From Alysiella crassa DSM 2578 (GTDB taxonomy: Bacteria > Pseudomonadota > Gammaproteobacteria > Burkholderiales > Neisseriaceae): a stretch of 33,607 nucleotides of DNA. The stretch covers positions 1 through 33,607 of the forward strand of contig NZ_JQKH01000022.1 of assembly GCF_000745955.1 (NCBI RefSeq), read 5' to 3'. Shown piece by piece: positions 1-7,788 of this stretch. A program made the position numbers and the translations under genes. Positions within the stretch are counted from its first letter, which is position 1; every line of letters begins with the position of its first letter. A model generated the notes under the pieces. The model worked only from the letters and a program-made list of their open reading frames with translations. It did no database searches and was not told where the DNA came from.

Positions 1-9
1 TTTCAGGCT

Positions 10-141
10 GCCTTTCAGTACACGACAAAATTCATGTAGGGTGCGTATTACGCACCGAAATTTCAATTATTTGAATGATTTGGTGCGTGGTACGCACCCT
101 ACATTTTGAGTGTTGGTAAAAATTGTCGTGTACTGAAAGGC
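10..141. repeat. MITE-like inverted-repeat element, copy 1
   Basis: Perfect 19-bp terminal inverted repeats (10-28 and 123-141, GCCTTTCAGTACACGACAA type) overlap a DUS at each end. Inside lies a second inverted pair around GTAGGGTGCG...CGCACCCTAC. Related copies lie at about 6052-6187 and 7532-7677, with a fragment at 2867-2905. No coding capacity is credible. The structure fits a small non-autonomous transposable element; its mobiliser is not in the window. Confidence 0.7.
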
Positions 142-153
142 TGCCTGAAAAAA

Positions 154-1074
154 TCACACTTCTTCATTCAACAACAACGCCAAAATCGCCATGCGTGCAT
201 ACACGCCATTGGTCGCCTGTTCAAAATAATAAGCGTGTGGTGTATTGTCCACATCGGGCGCGATTTCGTCCACTCGTGGCAGGGGGTGCAATACGCGCAA
301 ATTCGGTTTGGCGGTGGCTAACATATTGGCGTGTAAATTAAATTTACCTTGAATTTTGGCAAACTCTTCCGCGTCAAAACGCTCGCGTTGCACACGCGTC
401 ATGTACAAAATATCTGCCCATTCAATCGCGCTTTCCAAATCGGGGAAAATTTGCCATTTTGCGCCGTATTCGTCCAATTCTTCCGTGATGTAGTCGGGCA
501 TGGCAAGGCTGCGCGGCGACACAAAAGCAAATTCACAATCAAATAATTTCAACGCCTGCGCCAATGAATGCACCGTGCGCCCGTATTTCAAATCGCCGCA
601 CATGGCGATTTTCAGGTTTTTCAGGCTGCCTTGTGTTTCGTAAATCGTTACCAAGTCTAATAAAGTTTGACTGGGGTGTTGGTTGGTGCCATCGCCCGCG
701 TTAATCACGGGAACGTGGGAAAATTCCGCCAACACACGCGCCGAACCGTCTTTTGGGTGGCGTTGGATAATGGCGTCTGCGTAGCTGCTGATAATGCGGG
801 CGGTGTCGGCAAGGGTTTCGCCTTTTTTCGCGCTGGTGTTTGCGCCATCTGCGAAACCGATGACTTTGCCGCCCAAGCGTTGCACCGCCGTTTCAAACGA
901 TAATCGGGTGCGCGTGGACGGTTCAAAAAAACACGAGGCAATTAATTTGCCGTTTAACAAATTATCTTTTGGATTATGTTTTAATTTCAAAGAAGTATCC
1001 AATAAAATTTGCAATTCTGCCGCGTTAAAATCGGCAATGGAAATCAGGTTTTTTTGATAAAAGGGATTGGGCAT
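154..1074 (-). CDS. pyrB: Aspartate carbamoyltransferase, catalytic subunit
   Basis: Condenses carbamoyl phosphate with aspartate, the first committed step of pyrimidine synthesis in the cytoplasm. The carbamoyl-phosphate loop [13 protein letters not shown], the [10 protein letters not shown] segment and the HPLPRVDEI motif near the C-terminus are all present, and the length of about 306 aa is normal for the family. The reading frame is open to a Met at 1095, but I chose the Met at 1074 (MPNPFYQK) because it aligns with the start of E. coli PyrB (MANPLYQK); the ribosome-binding site there is weak (AGAGA). No pyrI follows in the 150 bp left of it, which hold a MITE; the window ends too soon to say pyrI is absent. 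A leader peptide and hairpin lie upstream, suggesting attenuation. Confidence 0.93.
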   Translation of the reverse strand: MPNPFYQKNLISIADFNAAELQILLDTSLKLKHNPKDNLLNGKLIASCFFEPSTRTRLSFETAVQRLGGKVIGFADGANTSAKKGETLADTARIISSYADAIIQRHPKDGSARVLAEFSHVPVINAGDGTNQHPSQTLLDLVTIYETQGSLKNLKIAMCGDLKYGRTVHSLAQALKLFDCEFAFVSPRSLAMPDYITEELDEYGAKWQIFPDLESAIEWADILYMTRVQRERFDAEEFAKIQGKFNLHANMLATAKPNLRVLHPLPRVDEIAPDVDNTPHAYYFEQATNGVYARMAILALLLNEEV

Positions 1075-1097
1075 GGTGGGTTCTCTTTCTTTCATTT

Positions 1098-1229
1098 TTA
1101 TATTTCAGGCTGCCTGAAAAAACAAAAAACCTGTTTTGGCAATAAAACAGGTTTTAAAATAAAATCAAAATCATACATACCGCAAACTGTGCGGTTTTCC
1201 ATCATCAACGCGGTAGCGGCAACAAACAT
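1098..1229 (-). CDS. Putative pyrB leader peptide (PyrL-like)
   Basis: A 43-codon ORF (starting [13 protein letters not shown]) ends 23 bp before the pyrB start and runs through a terminator-like hairpin. Its message has, in order, a small hairpin (ACCGCA-CAGTT-TGCGGT), a U-rich stretch (AUGAUUUUGAUUUUAUUUU) and then the terminator. This is the plan of the E. coli pyrBI leader, where a 44-residue peptide is translated through the attenuator and low UTP stalls RNA polymerase in the U-rich run, so the ribosome prevents termination. The layout is seen directly; the function is inferred. The ribosome-binding site (AGAAAG) is poor, so a start at one of the later Met codons is possible. Confidence 0.5.
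   Translation of the reverse strand: MFVAATALMMENRTVCGMYDFDFILKPVLLPKQVFCFFRQPEI
1125..1161 (-). terminator. Probable pyrB attenuator
   Basis: A 12-bp stem (AAAACCTGTTTT / AAAACAGGTTTT) with a 6-nt loop is followed on the minus strand by TTTTTTGTTTTTT. No minus-strand gene lies upstream that it could serve, because the divergent nhaD starts at 1420. A leader attenuator is therefore the best explanation. Confidence 0.55.
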
Positions 1230-1263
1230 ATTTTGGGCTTTCTGTATGATTGAAACGGCGCGG

Positions 1264-1292
1264 ATTGTAGCGTTTTTCAGGCTGCCTGAAAA
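1264..1292 (-). promoter_or_regulatory. Candidate pyrB promoter overlapping a DUS
   Basis: TTTTCA, a 17-nt spacer and TACAAT read on the minus strand, which would start RNA near 1257, about 28 nt before the leader peptide. The spacer is largely the DUS itself. Confidence 0.4.
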
Positions 1293-1323
1293 GCCAAATT
1301 GCCCGATTTTCCATGATAAAACA

Positions 1324-1352
1324 TAGCCAATCACATCATTTTCCATTATAAT
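1324..1352 (+). promoter_or_regulatory. Candidate nhaD promoter
   Basis: TAGCCA, 17 nt, then a consensus TATAAT (1347-1352), about 60 nt upstream of the nhaD ribosome-binding site. The -35 matches only four of six bases. Confidence 0.4.
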
Positions 1353-1419
1353 CAACATCTTCTGTTTCAGGCAGCCCTGCTGTTTGGTATCTCAAACCCT
1401 TGTTATTTAAGGAGACACT

Positions 1420-2862
1420 ATGCGTTTTAAAACCGCTCTGCTGCCCTTATTGCTCATGCCCACGCTGGCAAACGCCGCCAGTTTTAATGGTGCGGAATTG
1501 AGTTTATTGTGGGGCATTCCCTTTGCCCTGATTTTATTGTCTATTGCGACTGGTCCCCTGTTTTTTGCCCACACTTGGCACCACCATTTTGGCAAAATCA
1601 CAGCAGCTTGGACATTGTTGTTTTTGATTCCATTTACTTTGGTATTTGGTTTTTCCGAATCTATCCATTTGATTGCACACGCATTGGTGGGCGAATACAT
1701 TCCGTTTATTGCTTTGTTATTTGCGTTGTACACCATTTCGGGCGGTATTTTGGTGTGGGGCAATTTAAAAGGCTCCGCCAAACTCAACACCAGCTTATTG
1801 GCGATTGGCACGGTCTTGGCTTCGCTGATGGGCACAACGGGCGCAGCCATGTTACTGATTCGCCCCCTGCTTCGCGCCAACGATAATCGCAAACACAAAG
1901 TTCATGTGGTTATTTTCTTTATCTTTCTCGTGGCGAATATTGGCGGTGGCTTAACTCCATTGGGCGACCCACCACTCTTTTTAGGTTTCCTGAAAGGCGT
2001 GGATTTTGGCTGGACGGTAATACACATGTTTGCGCCTGTTTTGATTAGTAGCTTAATTTTACTGGCAATTTTTTACTGGCTGGACAATAAATATTTCCAA
2101 CAAGCCGATGAAATTTTGCCACACGACCCCACGCCACATAATCACAATTTGCATTTTGCCCACATTGAAGGGATTAAATTATATGGCAAAATCAATTTCT
2201 TGCTGTTAGCAGGTGTGATTGGTGCGGTGTTGTTGTCGGGTTTATGGAAACCGAATACGGGCATTAATGTATTGGGTACTATGTATGAATTACAAAATTT
2301 AACCCGTGATATTATCTTGTTGATTTTAGCTGTAATTTCTCTAAAAATTACCCCACAACAAGTCCGTGCTGGCAACGAATTTAACTGGGACCCGATTTTG
2401 GAAGTGGGTAAACTGTTTTTGGGAATTTTCATTACCATTTCGCCCGTACTCGCCATTTTGCAAGCGGGCAACAAGGGCGCGTTTGCGGGCTTGATTTCAT
2501 TGGTACACAATGAAGCGGGACAACCCATTAACACCATGTATTTCTGGATGACGGGTATGTTGTCCGCCTTTTTGGACAATGCGCCGACCTATCTCGTGTT
2601 TTTCAATATGGCAGGCGGCGACGCGCAAACTTTAATGCGTGGCGATTTATTCCATACTTTATTAGCGATTTCAATGGGTTCAGTATTTATGGGCGCATTG
2701 AGCTACATCGGTAACGCGCCTAATTTCATGGTCAAAGCCATCGCAGAACAACGCAAAGTCCCCATGCCCAGCTTTTTTGGTTACATGAAATGGTCGTTTG
2801 GTATTTTGGTGCCCTTATTTTTATTGCATACATTGATTTTCTTTGTGTTTCAATGGCTGTGA
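1420..2862 (+). CDS. nhaD: NhaD-type sodium:proton antiporter
   Basis: Inner-membrane antiporter of the ion-transporter superfamily that exchanges cytoplasmic Na+ or Li+ for protons. The 480-aa product is hydrophobic throughout, with about a dozen membrane segments. It carries the conserved GGGLTPLGDPPLFLGFL region (about residues 172-188) and, near the C-terminus, the SAFLDNAPTYLVFFN and GALSYIGNAPNFMVKAIA segments typical of NhaD. The N-terminus (ending ANAAS) looks like a cleavable signal, as in other NhaD proteins. The start is supported by AAGGAG seven nt upstream. It stands alone, divergent from pyrB and ending at a shared bidirectional hairpin with pyk. Family assignment is firm; the exact ion is inferred. 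Confidence 0.85.
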   Translation: MRFKTALLPLLLMPTLANAASFNGAELSLLWGIPFALILLSIATGPLFFAHTWHHHFGKITAAWTLLFLIPFTLVFGFSESIHLIAHALVGEYIPFIALLFALYTISGGILVWGNLKGSAKLNTSLLAIGTVLASLMGTTGAAMLLIRPLLRANDNRKHKVHVVIFFIFLVANIGGGLTPLGDPPLFLGFLKGVDFGWTVIHMFAPVLISSLILLAIFYWLDNKYFQQADEILPHDPTPHNHNLHFAHIEGIKLYGKINFLLLAGVIGAVLLSGLWKPNTGINVLGTMYELQNLTRDIILLILAVISLKITPQQVRAGNEFNWDPILEVGKLFLGIFITISPVLAILQAGNKGAFAGLISLVHNEAGQPINTMYFWMTGMLSAFLDNAPTYLVFFNMAGGDAQTLMRGDLFHTLLAISMGSVFMGALSYIGNAPNFMVKAIAEQRKVPMPSFFGYMKWSFGILVPLFLLHTLIFFVFQWL

Positions 2863-2866
2863 TTTT

Positions 2867-2905
2867 TCAGGCTGCCTTTCAGTACACGCACCCTACATTT
2901 TAGGG
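2867..2905 (+). repeat. Fragment of the 132-bp MITE family
   Basis: A DUS followed by TTTCAGTACACG joined directly to CACCCTACATTTTAGGG: the two ends of the element with the centre deleted. Confidence 0.5.
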
Positions 2906-2912
2906 TAAACCC

Positions 2913-2965
2913 AAAAACATTCAGGCAGCCTGAAAAATCATTTTCAGGCTGCCTGAATGTTTTTT
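2913..2965. terminator. Bidirectional terminator from an inverted DUS pair
   Basis: Arms 2913-2936 and 2941-2964 are perfectly complementary over 24 bp with an ATCA loop. Runs of T flank it on both strands. It lies between the convergent nhaD and pyk and probably ends both transcripts. Confidence 0.75.
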
Positions 2966-2982
2966 AAATCAAATTATGCCAA

Positions 2983-4455
2983 TTATTTCACTGACATAAT
3001 TTGTACCGTATTCGTTGCACCGCTTTCACGCATACGCGAACCGCTTGTGATAATGTACATATCGCCCGATTCAAACACGCCGCGTTCTTTTAACAAAGCT
3101 TCCACTTCTTCAATTGCCTTGTCGTGGTCGTTGCTGGTGGCAATTTGCAGAGGACGTACGCCGCGATACATTGCCATGCGGCGTTGTGCTTTTTCGCTTG
3201 GCGTAATCGCGTAAATCGGAATCAAAATACCATAACGGCTCACTTGGAACGCAGACGAACCACTTTCCGTCAGCGCAACAATCGCTTTGGCTTTCACTTG
3301 ACGCGCAATATGCACAGCACCGCTCGCAATCACCGAAGAAGTTTCACCTTTATTGTCCACATCATCATCGTCCACCACGCCCACCAAAGTGTCTTGTGCT
3401 TTTTCCGCTTGAGCGCAGATAATCGCCATTTGGCGCACCGTTTCAAAAGGATACGCGCCAACTGCGGTTTCTGCCGAACACATTACCGCATCGGTACCGT
3501 CCAATACCGCGTTTGCCACATCGCTCACTTCGGCTCGAGTCGGCACGGGGTTGGTAATCATAGATTCCATCATTTGCGTGGCGGTAATGCTGAAACGGCG
3601 CAATTCACGCGCACGTTTAATCATGCGTTTTTGCAATGCGGGTACCGCCGCGTTGCCCACTTCCACCGCCAAATCGCCACGCGCCACCATAATGCCATCG
3701 GAAGCCAAAATAATTTCATCTAAATTTTCAATGGCTTCTACGCGCTCAATTTTCGCCACCAAACCAGGGTGTACGCTCACGCCCAAAGCGGCGCATTCTT
3801 TGGCAACCATTTCACGCGCTTGTTCCATTTCCGCGCCTGTTTTCACAAAGCTGACCGCCAAATAGTCGCAACCAATTTCCACCGCCGTTTTCAAATCACG
3901 GAAATCTTTTTCGGTAAACGCGCCAGCAGACAAGCCACCGCCTTGTTTATTAATGCCTTTATTGGATTTTAAAAAATGTGAATTATTGGCAACGGTCAAA
4001 ATTTCGCTGCCTGAAACGCTTTCCACCGTAACCGTCAGCAAACCATCATCCAGCAGCAACACATCGCCCGCTTTCACATCTTGCGGCAATTCACGGTAAT
4101 CCAAGCCAATGCGTTCACGATTGCCTTCGCCTTGCAAAGCCGCGTCAAACAAGACTTTTTCGCCTTGTTCAATTTGCACGCCGCCGTTTTCCAATTTGGA
4201 TACGCGAATTTTGGGACCTTGCAAATCCGCCATAATCGCCACTTCGCGCCCAGCTTGGCGCGCCGCTTCACGCACGATGTCGGCATTGCCTTTGTGAAAT
4301 TCGGGCGTGCCATGACTGAAATTGAAGCGCACAACGTGCAAGCCGCCAATCAAAATCATTTCGCGCAATAAATCTACATTATTGCTACCCGGCCCGAGTG
4401 TTGCCACGATTTTAGTGTTGTGGCGAATATGGGTCAAATCACGAGTAATAGTCAT
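2983..4455 (-). CDS. pyk: Pyruvate kinase
   Basis: Converts phosphoenolpyruvate and ADP to pyruvate and ATP, the last step of glycolysis. The 490-aa product has the N-terminal RHNTKIVATLGPGS, the FNFSHG substrate region, ADLQGPKIR, the catalytic-lysine segment VAKIERVEAI, the metal-binding MVARGDLAVEVG and the signature ITATQMMESM; the C-terminal regulatory domain is complete. The start has a clear AGGGA nine nt upstream. The gene is alone on its strand and converges on nhaD. The length of about 490 aa is nearer to the PykA type than to the shorter PykF type, but I do not assign the isozyme. Confidence 0.95.
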   Translation of the reverse strand: MTITRDLTHIRHNTKIVATLGPGSNNVDLLREMILIGGLHVVRFNFSHGTPEFHKGNADIVREAARQAGREVAIMADLQGPKIRVSKLENGGVQIEQGEKVLFDAALQGEGNRERIGLDYRELPQDVKAGDVLLLDDGLLTVTVESVSGSEILTVANNSHFLKSNKGINKQGGGLSAGAFTEKDFRDLKTAVEIGCDYLAVSFVKTGAEMEQAREMVAKECAALGVSVHPGLVAKIERVEAIENLDEIILASDGIMVARGDLAVEVGNAAVPALQKRMIKRARELRRFSITATQMMESMITNPVPTRAEVSDVANAVLDGTDAVMCSAETAVGAYPFETVRQMAIICAQAEKAQDTLVGVVDDDDVDNKGETSSVIASGAVHIARQVKAKAIVALTESGSSAFQVSRYGILIPIYAITPSEKAQRRMAMYRGVRPLQIATSNDHDKAIEEVEALLKERGVFESGDMYIITSGSRMRESGATNTVQIMSVK

Positions 4456-4520
4456 ATTATTTTCCCTATCTATATGAATGAGTTACAGTAATAAAATGAT
4501 GAAATCAAAAATTTTGTAGG

Positions 4521-4526
4521 ATTATA
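4521..4526 (-). promoter_or_regulatory. Candidate -10 element for pyk
   Basis: Consensus TATAAT on the minus strand 65 bp upstream of the pyk start; no good -35 was found at 16-18 nt. Confidence 0.3.
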
Positions 4527-4635
4527 ACGCGATTTGTTGCCGAATAATCGGATTTTTTTAAAGAATTTGATTCTGGATAAATTTTCAGGCTGCCTTTGCT
4601 TTGACAAAATGGGCAAGCGAATCTTGACGCTTCAT

Positions 4636-4665
4636 GTTTCAGGCAGCCTGAAAGTTTGCTACAAT
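4636..4665 (+). promoter_or_regulatory. Candidate promoter of the Sel1-repeat gene, overlapping a DUS
   Basis: GTTTCA, an 18-nt spacer made mostly of DUS, then TACAAT at 4660-4665, 30 nt before the start codon. The arrangement mirrors that upstream of pyrB. Confidence 0.35.
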
Positions 4666-4695
4666 CCCATTCACCACAACACAGGAATCTCCATC

Positions 4696-5250
4696 ATGAC
4701 CGAACAAACCGAACAAGATTTAGGCTTAATCGCCTACCAACAAGGCGATTATGAAACCGCATTCGCCGAATGGCACAAACTCGCCTTAAACGACAATCCA
4801 CAGGCTTGCCACAACATCGCCATGCTCTACGAAATGGGTCAGGGCGTGGAGCAAGACCTTGAATTGGCAAAACATTGGTGTGAACAAGCCATCAAACTCG
4901 GCTTGGTGGAAGCGCAACACCATTTGGGCTATTTATTATTGGAAAGCGACCCAATCGCCGCGCTGGAATGTTGGCAAAAAGCCGCCGAAGCAGGTTTGGC
5001 ACAAGCACAATACGATTTGGGCGGACAATATGCAGCAGGCGACATCATTCCGCAAGACAATGACACCGCCGCCGATTGGTATGAAGAAGCCGCCATGCAA
5101 GGACACACGGAAGCACAATTTCATTTAGGCGTGTTATACGCCAATGCGGAACAATACGCCAACGCCCGCCATTGGTGGTTGCAAGCCGCCGAGCAGGGAC
5201 ACGAATTGGCACAATTCAATTTACAACGCATGAAAGAAATGGGTTTGTAA
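4696..5250 (+). CDS. Sel1-like repeat protein
   Basis: A 184-aa protein made almost wholly of alpha-helical Sel1/TPR-like repeats of about 36 residues, with repeated A-x-x-x-LG-x-x-Y and W-x-x-AA-x-x-G-x-x-x-A-Q patterns, for example ADWYEEAAMQGHTEAQFHLG and the segment ARHWWLQAAEQGHELAQFNL. Such proteins act as protein-protein adaptors. No signal peptide is seen, so it is probably cytoplasmic. The frame is open upstream to 4534, but the Met at 4696 has AGGA at the right distance and the repeats begin soon after. The stop codon overlaps the left end of a MITE. The partner is unknown. Confidence 0.85.
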   Translation: MTEQTEQDLGLIAYQQGDYETAFAEWHKLALNDNPQACHNIAMLYEMGQGVEQDLELAKHWCEQAIKLGLVEAQHHLGYLLLESDPIAALECWQKAAEAGLAQAQYDLGGQYAAGDIIPQDNDTAADWYEEAAMQGHTEAQFHLGVLYANAEQYANARHWWLQAAEQGHELAQFNLQRMKEMGL

Positions 5251-5414
5251 GAACCTGTGTTCGTAAGATTGATAGATGGATTTTTATCGCAAAATCATGC
5301 GAATACAAGGCGAATTTTCATGTTGATAGTGGTTCTATCAACATGAAAATTCAACGCAGTAGGCGCGTGATTTTGAGATAGAAAGCCGCTATCAAGATTA
5401 TGAACACAGGTTCT
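5250..5414. repeat. MITE-like element with AGAACCTGTGTTC ends
   Basis: Thirteen-bp perfect terminal inverted repeats (5250-5262 and 5402-5414) enclose a central 18-bp stem (5312-5329 / 5335-5352) with a TGGTT loop. The whole element is about 165 bp and non-coding. Its first base is the last base of the preceding gene's TAA. Together with the terminator below it accounts for most of the 5251-5574 gap. Confidence 0.65.
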
Positions 5415-5419
5415 AAAAT

Positions 5420-5460
5420 AATTCAGGCAGCCTGAAAACCATTTTCAGGCTGCCTGAATT
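5420..5460. terminator. Inverted DUS pair, probable terminator
   Basis: Nineteen-bp perfect stem (5420-5438 / 5442-5460) with a 3-nt loop. The trailing sequence (TAATTTC) is only moderately T-rich. From 5461 to 5574 I see nothing beyond AT-rich DNA that may hold a promoter for the next gene. Confidence 0.5.
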
Positions 5461-5574
5461 TAATTTCAACTCAAACCACACATCTGCCAACAAAAGTGTC
5501 AAAAAATGTTATTTTTTACCCAATTTTATAGGAACGCGTTACCATTTCCTTTTTGAGTAAAGCACCCAGCCACC

Positions 5575-5877
5575 ATGCACTATTTCACCATCAACACCGC
5601 CGACACCGACCAACACATCGGCTTTCTCATTATGCTGCCCGATGACGGCGGCGAACAAGACGCTCCGCACGGACAATTTGCCATCAAACTCACCGAAACC
5701 AACATTCAGGCTGCCTTAAGCCGCTACGCCGAAAACACCGAATTGCGCTGGGCAATTGATGGCGACCATGTGCAATTATTTGATGAAACAGGCGAATTTA
5801 TCGGCACAATCCGCCAACAAAATCTTAAAATCAACGGGCAATCGTTCACACTCAACGACTTAACAGGCATGATTTAA
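5575..5877 (+). CDS. Hypothetical 100-aa protein upstream of ccoS
   Basis: I do not recognise this protein. It is soluble, acidic and without a signal or membrane segment. It opens MHYFTINTADTDQHIGFLI, and its second half looks like short beta strands (LRWAIDGDHVQLFDETGEF). It ends two bp before ccoS, so the two genes are probably translationally coupled. The ribosome-binding site is weak. An asymmetric DUS (TTCAGGCTGCCT) is read through as codons in the middle. Codon use matches its neighbours, which supports it as a real gene. Confidence 0.6.
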   Translation: MHYFTINTADTDQHIGFLIMLPDDGGEQDAPHGQFAIKLTETNIQAALSRYAENTELRWAIDGDHVQLFDETGEFIGTIRQQNLKINGQSFTLNDLTGMI

Positions 5878-5879
5878 TT

Positions 5880-6047
5880 ATGGAAAGTTTGTATATTCTG
5901 ATTCCGATTAGTATTATTTTGGCGTTTATTATTGGCTATTTTTTTTGGTGGTCGGGTAAAAATGGGCAATTTGATGATTTGGAAGGCCCCGCCCATCGCA
6001 TTTTGATGGACGATGACGAAACATTTGATAAAACAGATAAAAAATAA
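5880..6047 (+). CDS. ccoS: Cytochrome cbb3 oxidase assembly protein CcoS
   Basis: A 55-aa single-pass inner-membrane protein needed for cofactor insertion and maturation of cbb3-type cytochrome oxidase. The translation begins MESLYILIPISIILAFIIGY and continues with a short aromatic turn (FFWWSGKNGQF) and the diagnostic DDLEGPAHRILMDDD, followed by an acidic and lysine-rich tail. This is the CcoS pattern: one helix and then GQFDDLEGPAxRIL(F/M)DDD. It starts two bp after the preceding stop codon. The oxidase genes ccoNOQP and the CcoI pump are not in the window, so it stands apart from its pathway. Confidence 0.85.
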   Translation: MESLYILIPISIILAFIIGYFFWWSGKNGQFDDLEGPAHRILMDDDETFDKTDKK

Positions 6048-6051
6048 TTTT

Positions 6052-6187
6052 CAGGCAGCCTGAAAGTACACGACAAAATTCATGTAGCACCCAATTTCAC
6101 GTTATTTAAATGATTTGGTGCGTGGTACGCACCCTACATTTAGGTGTTGATAAAAATTATTGTGTACTGAAAGGCAGCCTGAAAACC
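6052..6187. repeat. MITE-like element, copy 2
   Basis: Shares AGTACACGACAAAATTCATG and GGTGCGTGGTACGCACCC with copy 1 and ends in ...GTGTACTGAAAGGC plus a DUS. The left half of the inner inverted pair is degraded. It lies just before the transporter gene and adds spurious upstream codons to that reading frame. Confidence 0.65.
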
Positions 6188-6220
6188 CATTCTCCCAAAA
6201 ATAAAAATAACGAGTCCCCC

Positions 6221-7528
6221 ATGAACCCACTACCCGAATTTGCCAAAACCCGCCGTTTCGCGCCCCTATTTTGCACCCAATTTCTCGGCGCGTTTAATGA
6301 CAATTTATTCAAAACCACCCTATTCGTACTCATCAGCTTTTACGGTCTCGGCAAAAACGACTGGCTGCCTGCGGCGCAATTGCTGAATTTGGGCGCACTA
6401 TTGTTTATTCTGCCCTACTTTCTCTTTTCCGCTTTGGCTGGGCAACTCGCCAGCCGCTACAACAAAGCCAAAATCGCCCAAGCCACCAAAATCATGGAAA
6501 TCATGATTATGGCATTGGCGGGCGTGGGTTTTTACATTCAGTCTGCGCCCTTATTATTATTCTGTTTATTTATGATGGGGACGCAATCCACCCTATTTGG
6601 TCCTGTGAAATACGCCATTTTGCCCGAATATTTGCGCGAAAAAGAATTGTTGATGGGCAATGGCTTGATTGAATCAGGCACCTTTATCGCCATTTTATTG
6701 GGGCAAATGATTGGCACGGCGATTGCGGGTTATTCTGTGTGGCTGTTGATTGGCGCGGTGTTGCTGGTGGCGGTGCTGGGTTTTGCGACCAGCGTACCCA
6801 TGCCCGATGTGTCCGCCAAAGAACCTGAAACCAAAATAGAATACAATTTCCTAATTTCCACCAAACAGTTATGCCAAAATATTTTTTCAAGACCTGATTT
6901 GTTTACCGCCATTATCGGCATTTCATGGTTTTGGTTTGTTGGCGCGGTGTACACGACTCAATTGCCAACTTTTGTGCAAATCCATTTGGGCGGCAATGAA
7001 AATGTGTTCAATTTGATGTTGGCATTGTTTTCCATTGGGATTGCGCTGGGTTCGGTGCTGTGTGCGCGTTTGAGTAAAGGCGATTTGCGTTTGGGTTTGG
7101 TGGCGATGGGCGCGGTGGGACTAACGCTTTCAGGCAGCCTGCTGGTTTGGCTGACACATGGGCGTGTGTTTCACAATGTTGAATTGCAAGGACTTCTTCA
7201 ATTTTTAGGACAAAGTTATGCTTATCCCATCATCATTGCCATGTTGTTAATTGGTTTTTTTGGTGGTTTTTTCTCTGTGCCGCTTTACACTTGGCTGCAA
7301 ACGTCCAGCAATGACGAATTTCGCGCCCATGCGATTGCAGCAAATAATATTGTCAATGCGATTTTCATGGTGGCTTCTGCGATTATTAGCATGATTTTAT
7401 TGATGATTTTTAACAGCATTGGTTTATTGTATTTGCTGGTTGCGCTGGGCAATGTGCCGATTTTGATTTATTTGTGGAAACGCTCCGTCCTGTTTCACAT
7501 AGATGTACGCAAATGGTTGGGCAAATAA
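6221..7528 (+). CDS. MFS transporter, LplT-like (lysophospholipid transporter family)
   Basis: An inner-membrane major-facilitator protein of 435 aa with about 12 hydrophobic helices. The segments FCTQFLGAFNDNLFKTTLF, FGPVKYAILPEYL and NGLIESGTFIAILLG match the LplT branch, which flips lysophospholipids inward for reacylation by Aas. In many bacteria such a domain is fused to the acyltransferase; here the protein ends after the transporter domain and no acyltransferase is adjacent. The frame extends upstream to 6110 through a MITE; I chose the Met at 6221 because the conserved sequence begins there, although no strong ribosome-binding site is visible. A DUS is read as codons near residue 305. 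The substrate is inferred from family only. Confidence 0.75.
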   Translation: MNPLPEFAKTRRFAPLFCTQFLGAFNDNLFKTTLFVLISFYGLGKNDWLPAAQLLNLGALLFILPYFLFSALAGQLASRYNKAKIAQATKIMEIMIMALAGVGFYIQSAPLLLFCLFMMGTQSTLFGPVKYAILPEYLREKELLMGNGLIESGTFIAILLGQMIGTAIAGYSVWLLIGAVLLVAVLGFATSVPMPDVSAKEPETKIEYNFLISTKQLCQNIFSRPDLFTAIIGISWFWFVGAVYTTQLPTFVQIHLGGNENVFNLMLALFSIGIALGSVLCARLSKGDLRLGLVAMGAVGLTLSGSLLVWLTHGRVFHNVELQGLLQFLGQSYAYPIIIAMLLIGFFGGFFSVPLYTWLQTSSNDEFRAHAIAANNIVNAIFMVASAIISMILLMIFNSIGLLYLLVALGNVPILIYLWKRSVLFHIDVRKWLGK

Positions 7529-7531
7529 ACT

Positions 7532-7677
7532 TTCAGGCTGCCGACCAGTACACAGCCAAAATCACAGCAGGGTGCGCCATGCGCACCAAATGACTGAATA
7601 ATTTAAATATTATGGCAAATTTGGTGTACACGGCACACCCTACATTGGTTTATTGTGTACTAAAAGGCTGCCTGAAA
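7532..7677. repeat. MITE-like element, copy 3 (diverged)
   Basis: Ends CAGTACACAGCCAAAATC and TTGTGTACTAAAAGGC plus DUS, with inner GGGTGCGCCATGCGCACC and a mutated partner. More diverged than copy 1, so probably an older insertion. Confidence 0.6.
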
Positions 7678-7736
7678 ATCCTGCCAAACTTTGCGTTACC
7701 GCAATGTGTCAGGCAGCCTGAAAACTTAAAAACCGT

Positions 7737-7742
7737 TATAAT
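7737..7742 (+). promoter_or_regulatory. Candidate -10 of fabI
   Basis: Consensus TATAAT 47 bp upstream of fabI; the matching -35 region lies in a DUS and is poor. Confidence 0.4.
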
Positions 7743-7788
7743 GACGTATTTTTCGTCAAACAAAATTTCATATTTCTAGGAATACAAA

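Noticed and set aside
1098-1358. 86-aa protein upstream of pyrB
   Set aside because: The frame begins upstream of the likely promoter; only the last 43 codons make sense, as a leader peptide.
4534-4695. N-terminal extension of the Sel1 protein
   Set aside because: The extra 54 residues cross a DUS and the promoter; the Met at 4696 has a proper ribosome-binding site.
6110-6220. N-terminal extension of the LplT-like transporter
   Set aside because: These codons are MITE and DUS sequence and do not resemble the family.
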